64,000 nucleotides of DNA from Shewanella sairae (GTDB taxonomy: Bacteria > Pseudomonadota > Gammaproteobacteria > Enterobacterales > Shewanellaceae), in assembly GCF_023283535.1 (NCBI RefSeq), contig NZ_JAKILT010000010.1, forward strand, positions 1 to 64,000, given 5' to 3'. Positions 60,343-64,000 of the stretch are shown here, in pieces; the first letter of the stretch is position 1; each line of letters starts with the position of its first letter. The notes under the pieces were generated by a model. It did not search any database. It saw only the letters and a program-made list of their open reading frames with translations, and was not told the origin of the DNA. The translations under genes were made by a program, and so were the position numbers.

Positions 60343-61239
60343 TTAAAACTTAAATGTCACATCCAAGGCCGCTGCGCCTTGGTTGTCGATATCTTCCTTA
60401 CTGTTCTGCGGGTTTAACTCTAATTCGCCATTAAAGAAATAGCCTACATAAGCATTAACGCTTACCGAACGGGAAATATCCCAGCCGACTCTAGCAAAAC
60501 TGACCCACTCATCAATTTCTGCGGTATCTTTTTCATCTGCAATTAAAAAGCGGCTGGTTCTCTTAGAAGTACCAAAACCCACATTCCAATCAGAACTCAA
60601 TTGATAACTCAGCTCTAGACCTGCCGGGCCGCTAAAGCCTGCTGAAAAAGGGTTACCTAATTTCAAATTTTCAGTGATCTGCCAGTTTACCGCCAAAAAT
60701 GGCACGGTTCTGACTTCATCGATATCATTTAAGTAAGCGACGCCGAAACCTAACATATCACCTGAATTAAAACGGTACATACCCGATAACACCGCACCAT
60801 AACTGGCCGCATTACTGGCTGACGCCGTATCGGCATAAGCATATTGCAGCTTAGGCGCTAACATAAACATCCAGTTTTTATTGGGGCGATAGGACAAAGA
60901 TAAACTGGCGCGGTAACGCTCAATTTTATCCCAGGTTTGAGTGTTGTCTTTTAAACTCGGCGAACGCCAGTCGTAATCTAGGTTGTCGTAACCAACACCT
61001 GCACCGATAAACCATTTTTTTCCAAGTGGCATACCGGTTTTAAAATCAAACATCCATTGGTCACGCTGCAGTTCATTACCTTGATAGCCGACATCAGCTG
61101 TACCGGTCGTGATCCGCGAGGCACTAAAAGTAAATGGACTCGGTCGATAAGAAGATTTTTGCTGCTCTTGCGCTAACAAAGTTGGCGAAGCCACCAAACT
61201 TGAAACGGCAAGCACACTCAATGCCAAAGGCTTATTCAT
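60343..61239 (-). CDS. outer-membrane beta-barrel protein
   Basis: The 298-residue protein has a signal peptide (cleavage after LLA, about residue 23). Alternating amphipathic strands run through the mature part (WFIGAGVGYDN, YRASLSLSYRPN, WNVGFGTSK). It ends in aromatic Phe (DVTFKF), the usual outer-membrane barrel signal. It looks like the DUF6268-type barrels; the substrate is unknown. It is convergent with the chalcone-isomerase-like gene. Confidence 0.8.
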   Translation of the reverse strand: MNKPLALSVLAVSSLVASPTLLAQEQQKSSYRPSPFTFSASRITTGTADVGYQGNELQRDQWMFDFKTGMPLGKKWFIGAGVGYDNLDYDWRSPSLKDNTQTWDKIERYRASLSLSYRPNKNWMFMLAPKLQYAYADTASASNAASYGAVLSGMYRFNSGDMLGFGVAYLNDIDEVRTVPFLAVNWQITENLKLGNPFSAGFSGPAGLELSYQLSSDWNVGFGTSKRTSRFLIADEKDTAEIDEWVSFARVGWDISRSVSVNAYVGYFFNGELELNPQNSKEDIDNQGAAALDVTFKF

Positions 61240-61549
61240 ATTGCTAACTCCATTAGCTAATCATTATTAAAATCGGGAACGCTTAACGATTCAGTAAAGC
61301 TCAGTTAAGTACTTTACTCTACGCTGACGTCAAGCTGTAGGATCATTTTGTATCCAACTATTTTTACACGCCTTTCTTATTATAAGAAGGTCGCTAAACC
61401 TGACTTCTAATTCAGTGATCGACTATCGTATTAAAAGGCGCGCTTACAACAAGTCTAGTGACAAAAAACAACAAAGGAGCACTAAGCTCCTTTAATAACA
61501 TTGCCGCTAATTGGTGCTACAGCCCAAAACAAGCTTGGGGAAAAACCAG
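61240..61549. other. 310-bp intergenic region with tetR terminator
   Basis: It carries the upstream region of the outer-membrane protein gene and the downstream region of the TetR gene. An 8-bp stem AAAGGAGC/GCTCCTTT (61473-61493) followed on the minus strand by GTTGTTTTTTG is a terminator for tetR. A CTTATTATAAG palindrome near 61375 has no assigned role. No gene is seen. Confidence 0.6.
61473..61493 (-). terminator. Rho-independent terminator of the TetR gene
   Basis: The stem AAAGGAGC/GCTCCTTT with loop ACTAA is followed by a T-rich tract on the minus strand, about 55 bp after the tetR stop. Confidence 0.8.
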
Positions 61550-62164
61550 TTAAACCGTTTTATAAGCCTTTAAAAACATCTCTACCGTGTCATTGATATA
61601 TTGCTCACGCTCGGCCAGTAAATCGCTCACATCTAACCCCAAATCGAGTCGCATGCGTACTTCACCAAATACCATCAAACACAAACGCACGGCGCAGTGA
61701 TGCGGATTGTTAAACTGGTAGTCACCGATCACTGAGACCTTAGCCAAATACTCCGCTAACAAGCCTAAAATATGTTTTGGACCCGCACTATAAAAGAGCT
61801 CTGAGATCTTAGGGTGTGAATCTGACTGCGACACACACGCTTTAAAAACAGTGACGGCTTCAGGACTTGTGATCACCTCACCAAAGTGCTTGGCAAACAA
61901 GGCTAAACTGACTTCTGGCGTTAATGGATCAGACAATAACTCTTGATTAACACCATGCACTAAACACTTTGATTCTATCGATGCGACAAACAAATCATCT
62001 TTACAACCAAAGTGCGAATAAACAGTTTGTTTAGAGACGCCTGCGAGCTTGGCAACTTCATCCATACTGGTATTTGGAAAGCCCTGCTCACAAAATAGCT
62101 CTTTAGCAGCTTGTAAGATCTGCTCGCGCTTTTGCTCACTTCGGCTCATTGATGGTGCATTCAT
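61550..62164 (-). CDS. TetR/AcrR-family transcriptional repressor
   Basis: The product is about 204 residues from ATG 62164; a GTG at 62176 or an ATG at 62149 are alternatives. The N-terminal TetR domain has REQILQAAKELFCEQGFPNTSMDEVAKLAGVSK-type helices ending in the recognition helix KQTVYSHFGCKDDLF. The ligand-binding C-terminal part is variable. It is divergent from an RND efflux pair with three operator-like repeats in between. It likely represses the pump and itself, released by a pump substrate (inference). Confidence 0.9.
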   Translation of the reverse strand: MNAPSMSRSEQKREQILQAAKELFCEQGFPNTSMDEVAKLAGVSKQTVYSHFGCKDDLFVASIESKCLVHGVNQELLSDPLTPEVSLALFAKHFGEVITSPEAVTVFKACVSQSDSHPKISELFYSAGPKHILGLLAEYLAKVSVIGDYQFNNPHHCAVRLCLMVFGEVRMRLDLGLDVSDLLAEREQYINDTVEMFLKAYKTV

Positions 62165-62225
62165 AAAGGGCTTCACTCCCGCGATTAGCCTCAGGTAAAT
62201 CTATATTGCTATTTAAGCACAGACT

Positions 62226-62307
62226 AGACTATTCAGTCCATTTTGCGAACTAATAGACCACAATTAGACTAGACAGTCTAGTTTTAACGATCTAGACTAC
62301 ATAGTCT
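62226..62307. promoter_or_regulatory. three operator-like palindromes AGACTA-NN-YAGTCY
   Basis: Three 14-base repeats lie between tetR and the pump genes: 62226-62239 (AGACTATTCAGTCC), 62266-62279 (AGACTAGACAGTCT) and 62294-62307 (AGACTACATAGTCT). They share the consensus AGACTA-NN-YAGTCY with dyad symmetry. The second and third are extended by flanking CTAG/TAGT bases. They are the probable binding sites of the adjacent TetR protein and would block both divergent promoters. Confidence 0.8.
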
Positions 62308-62366
62308 AGTTTAACAATTTTTATACTTATCGCTTACCGTGGCGTTAACAAAATAGGCTTAGTGTC

Positions 62367-63491
62367 ATGAATACTCAAAGTGTGCTAATACATCGCAAAA
62401 TGGTTATGTTACTAGCAGCAGTCTCTCTTCTATCAGCCTGCCAAGACAGCGATATGCCATTATCAGTCGCACCAAGCTACCAAACTGTTAATGCGCAAGA
62501 GCTGCATATTGATGATAACTATCAATTTAACCAAGAGTTTTCAGGGAGTATTCGTTCAGGCAATACCACGGGAGTAGGCTTCGAGTTAGCCGGTAAGATT
62601 AATGCGTTAACGGTCGATAGCGGCGACAGCGTTAAGCAAGGCCAGCGACTTGCCAAACTCGATACCCGTCTTTTGTTAGCCGAAAAAAATGAGTTAACCG
62701 CTAGCATTTCACAAAACCAAGCAGATTTAGATTTAGCCCAAACCACACTTAATCGAAGCTTGGGTTTACAACAGCAAGGCTATGTCTCTGAGCAACAATT
62801 AGATGAGCAGCGCGGTCAGTTAAACAGCCTTAAAGCCGCCAGTAATCGTCTTAATGCCGCATTACTGGCCAATCAATTGAAAATTGAAAAATCCGATCTG
62901 CTCGCCCCTTTTGACGGTGTCATCAGTAAACGTACCCATAACTTAGGCGAAGTAGTCAGCCTAGGCAGCCCGGTCTATACCCTAATCGAAGACAATAACA
63001 TCCAAGCTTATATCGGCGTGCCAGTAGACATTGCTAATCAACTCAGTACAGGGCAAAGCGTCGATGTCCGTGTGAGAAACCAGCACTACCAAGGCAAAAT
63101 TGCCGGTATTAGCGCCGAGCTAAACCCGGTTACCCGCACAGTAGAATTAAGAGTCACCTTGCCCCCTAGCGCCGATGTGATTAATGGTGAACTGAGTTAC
63201 TTAAGCTATCAGCAAACCATTGCCTCTCAAGGTTACTGGGTGCCATTAAGTGCACTCACAGATGGTGTGCGAGGTCTGTGGAATATCTATGTACTTAGCC
63301 CAGTTGCTAACCCAGCCGACGGTGAGCTTTACCAAGTTGAGCGCCGTGATGTCGAAATTATTTATACCGTAAAAGATAAAGCCTTCATTAATGGCGCGAT
63401 TAATTCCAATGAGCAATATGTCTCCCAAGGTTTACATAAGCTAGTGGCGGGTCAGCTGGTGACTCAACAAGCTCAACTCGCGACGAGGTAA
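62367..63491 (+). CDS. RND efflux membrane-fusion lipoprotein
   Basis: The 374-residue protein has a lipoprotein signal with lipobox LSAC (Cys25). It has the membrane-fusion domains in order: a lipoyl half (FELAGKINALTVDSGDSVKQGQRLAKLD), an alpha-hairpin (about 105-165), the second lipoyl half (LLAPFDGVISKRTHNLGEVV) and beta-barrel and membrane-proximal domains. It links an RND pump to an outer-membrane channel. The pump gene starts 6 bp after its stop codon. No outer-membrane factor gene is in view. Confidence 0.94.
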   Translation: MNTQSVLIHRKMVMLLAAVSLLSACQDSDMPLSVAPSYQTVNAQELHIDDNYQFNQEFSGSIRSGNTTGVGFELAGKINALTVDSGDSVKQGQRLAKLDTRLLLAEKNELTASISQNQADLDLAQTTLNRSLGLQQQGYVSEQQLDEQRGQLNSLKAASNRLNAALLANQLKIEKSDLLAPFDGVISKRTHNLGEVVSLGSPVYTLIEDNNIQAYIGVPVDIANQLSTGQSVDVRVRNQHYQGKIAGISAELNPVTRTVELRVTLPPSADVINGELSYLSYQQTIASQGYWVPLSALTDGVRGLWNIYVLSPVANPADGELYQVERRDVEIIYTVKDKAFINGAINSNEQYVSQGLHKLVAGQLVTQQAQLATR

Positions 63492-63497
63492 TCACAG

Positions 63498-64000
63498 ATG
63501 GTTAAGTCATTAGTAGAGAACGGCCGTCTTATCAGCCTAGTGATAGCCTTATTAGTGGTCGCCGGGTTTGGCGCTATATCTAGCCTCCCGCGTATGGAAG
63601 ATCCAGAAATCACCAACCGTTTTGCGTCAGTGATCACTCACTATCCGGGCGCATCAGCAGAGCGAGTAGAAGCCTTAGTCACCGAAGAACTTGAGAGCGA
63701 ATTAAGACGCCTTGAAGAACTCAAGTTAGTGCAATCTACCTCTCGCCCTGGGATCTCGGTTATTCAGCTTGAGCTCAAAGATGATGTATTAGAAACCGCC
63801 CCGGTGTGGTCTAGAGCCCGCGACTTAATTGCCGACGCCAAAGGTAAACTGCCCACATCGGCACAAAACTCGACCTTGGACGATCAGCTCGGCTATGCCA
63901 ATACTGCCATATTAGGCATTGCTTGGCGTGGCGGCGGTGAAGTGCGCACTGATATGCTCAATCGTTACGGCAAAGAGTTACAAAGCCGATTACGCCTACT
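63498..64000 (+). CDS. RND efflux transporter, N-terminal part (runs off window)
   Basis: The first ~167 residues of an RND (AcrB/MdtB-like) inner-membrane pump are present. The first membrane helix (about 10-28, LISLVIALLVVAGFGAISSLP) is followed by MEDPEITNRFASVITHYPGASAERVEALVTEELE, a typical RND opening. A full protein would have about 1,000-1,050 residues. It is translated with the fusion protein and controlled by the TetR operator region. Confidence 0.93.
   Translation, partial: MVKSLVENGRLISLVIALLVVAGFGAISSLPRMEDPEITNRFASVITHYPGASAERVEALVTEELESELRRLEELKLVQSTSRPGISVIQLELKDDVLETAPVWSRARDLIADAKGKLPTSAQNSTLDDQLGYANTAILGIAWRGGGEVRTDMLNRYGKELQSRLRL

Overview
The window reads as a gammaproteobacterial chromosome, very probably Shewanella (Alteromonadales). 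The reasons are the FlrA/FlrB/FlrC polar-flagellum regulators, the gene order fliE-fliM / flrABC / two flagellins / flgB-flgL / cheV-cheR / flgAMN / flgOPT, and a neighbouring pseudaminic-acid flagellin-glycosylation locus, all in moderately AT-rich DNA. I have no database result; the genus is inferred from gene content and order.

Layout. (1) 1-574: the right part of an IS481-type insertion sequence, cut by the window edge. It lies inside fliN, of which only the first ~47 codons remain next to fliM. (2) 551-32518, almost all on the minus strand: fliN', fliM, fliL, fliK, fliJ, fliI, fliH, fliG, fliF, fliE; a 0.48-kb repeat-filled gap; flrC, flrB, flrA; fliS, a fliT-like gene, fliD, flaG, two tandem flagellins; flgL to flgB; cheR; cheV. 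(3) 32.6-37.0 kb: flgA, flgM and flgN (+), flgP and flgO (-), flgT (+). (4) A tRNA-Arg(CCU) at 37.2 kb. (5) 37.6-59.1 kb: the flagellin-glycosylation region. A plus-strand FkbM methyltransferase and a plus-strand Maf-type (DUF115) flagellin glycosyltransferase flank one tightly packed 19-gene minus-strand operon. From its promoter end the operon carries pseB-C-F-G-I-H (CMP-pseudaminic acid), an SDR, an ACP, an AMP-ligase, a LuxE-like and a LuxC-like protein, rmlB, rmlA, a sugar aminotransferase, a hexapeptide acyltransferase, an unknown protein, a KAS-III-like enzyme, a second ACP and a glycosyltransferase. (6) 59.2-64 kb: unrelated housekeeping and accessory genes: a DUF2947-like protein, a chalcone-isomerase-like periplasmic protein, an outer-membrane protein, and a TetR regulator divergent from an RND efflux pair whose pump gene runs off the right edge.

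How it works together. The flagellar genes follow a Vibrio/Shewanella-type hierarchy. FlrA (sigma-54 activator) would switch on fliE... and flrBC, and FlrB/FlrC the later sigma-54 promoters. FliA (sigma-28), held by FlgM, drives the late genes. Readable sigma-54 (-24/-12) elements precede fliE, fliK, flrB, flgF, flgB, flgA, flgT and the Maf gene. Readable sigma-28 elements precede flaB, flgM and flgO. The glycosylation operon appears to make two activated sugars, CMP-pseudaminic acid and a dTDP-4-amino-4,6-dideoxyglucose-like sugar. It also carries two acyl-carrier modules that could acylate the second sugar, resembling the acylated, methylated viosamine of Pseudomonas flagellins. The LuxC/LuxE-like pair inside it has no obvious role in such a pathway and is the most intriguing part of the window. 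The IS insertion in fliN predicts a defective flagellar C-ring in this strain unless another fliN copy exists.
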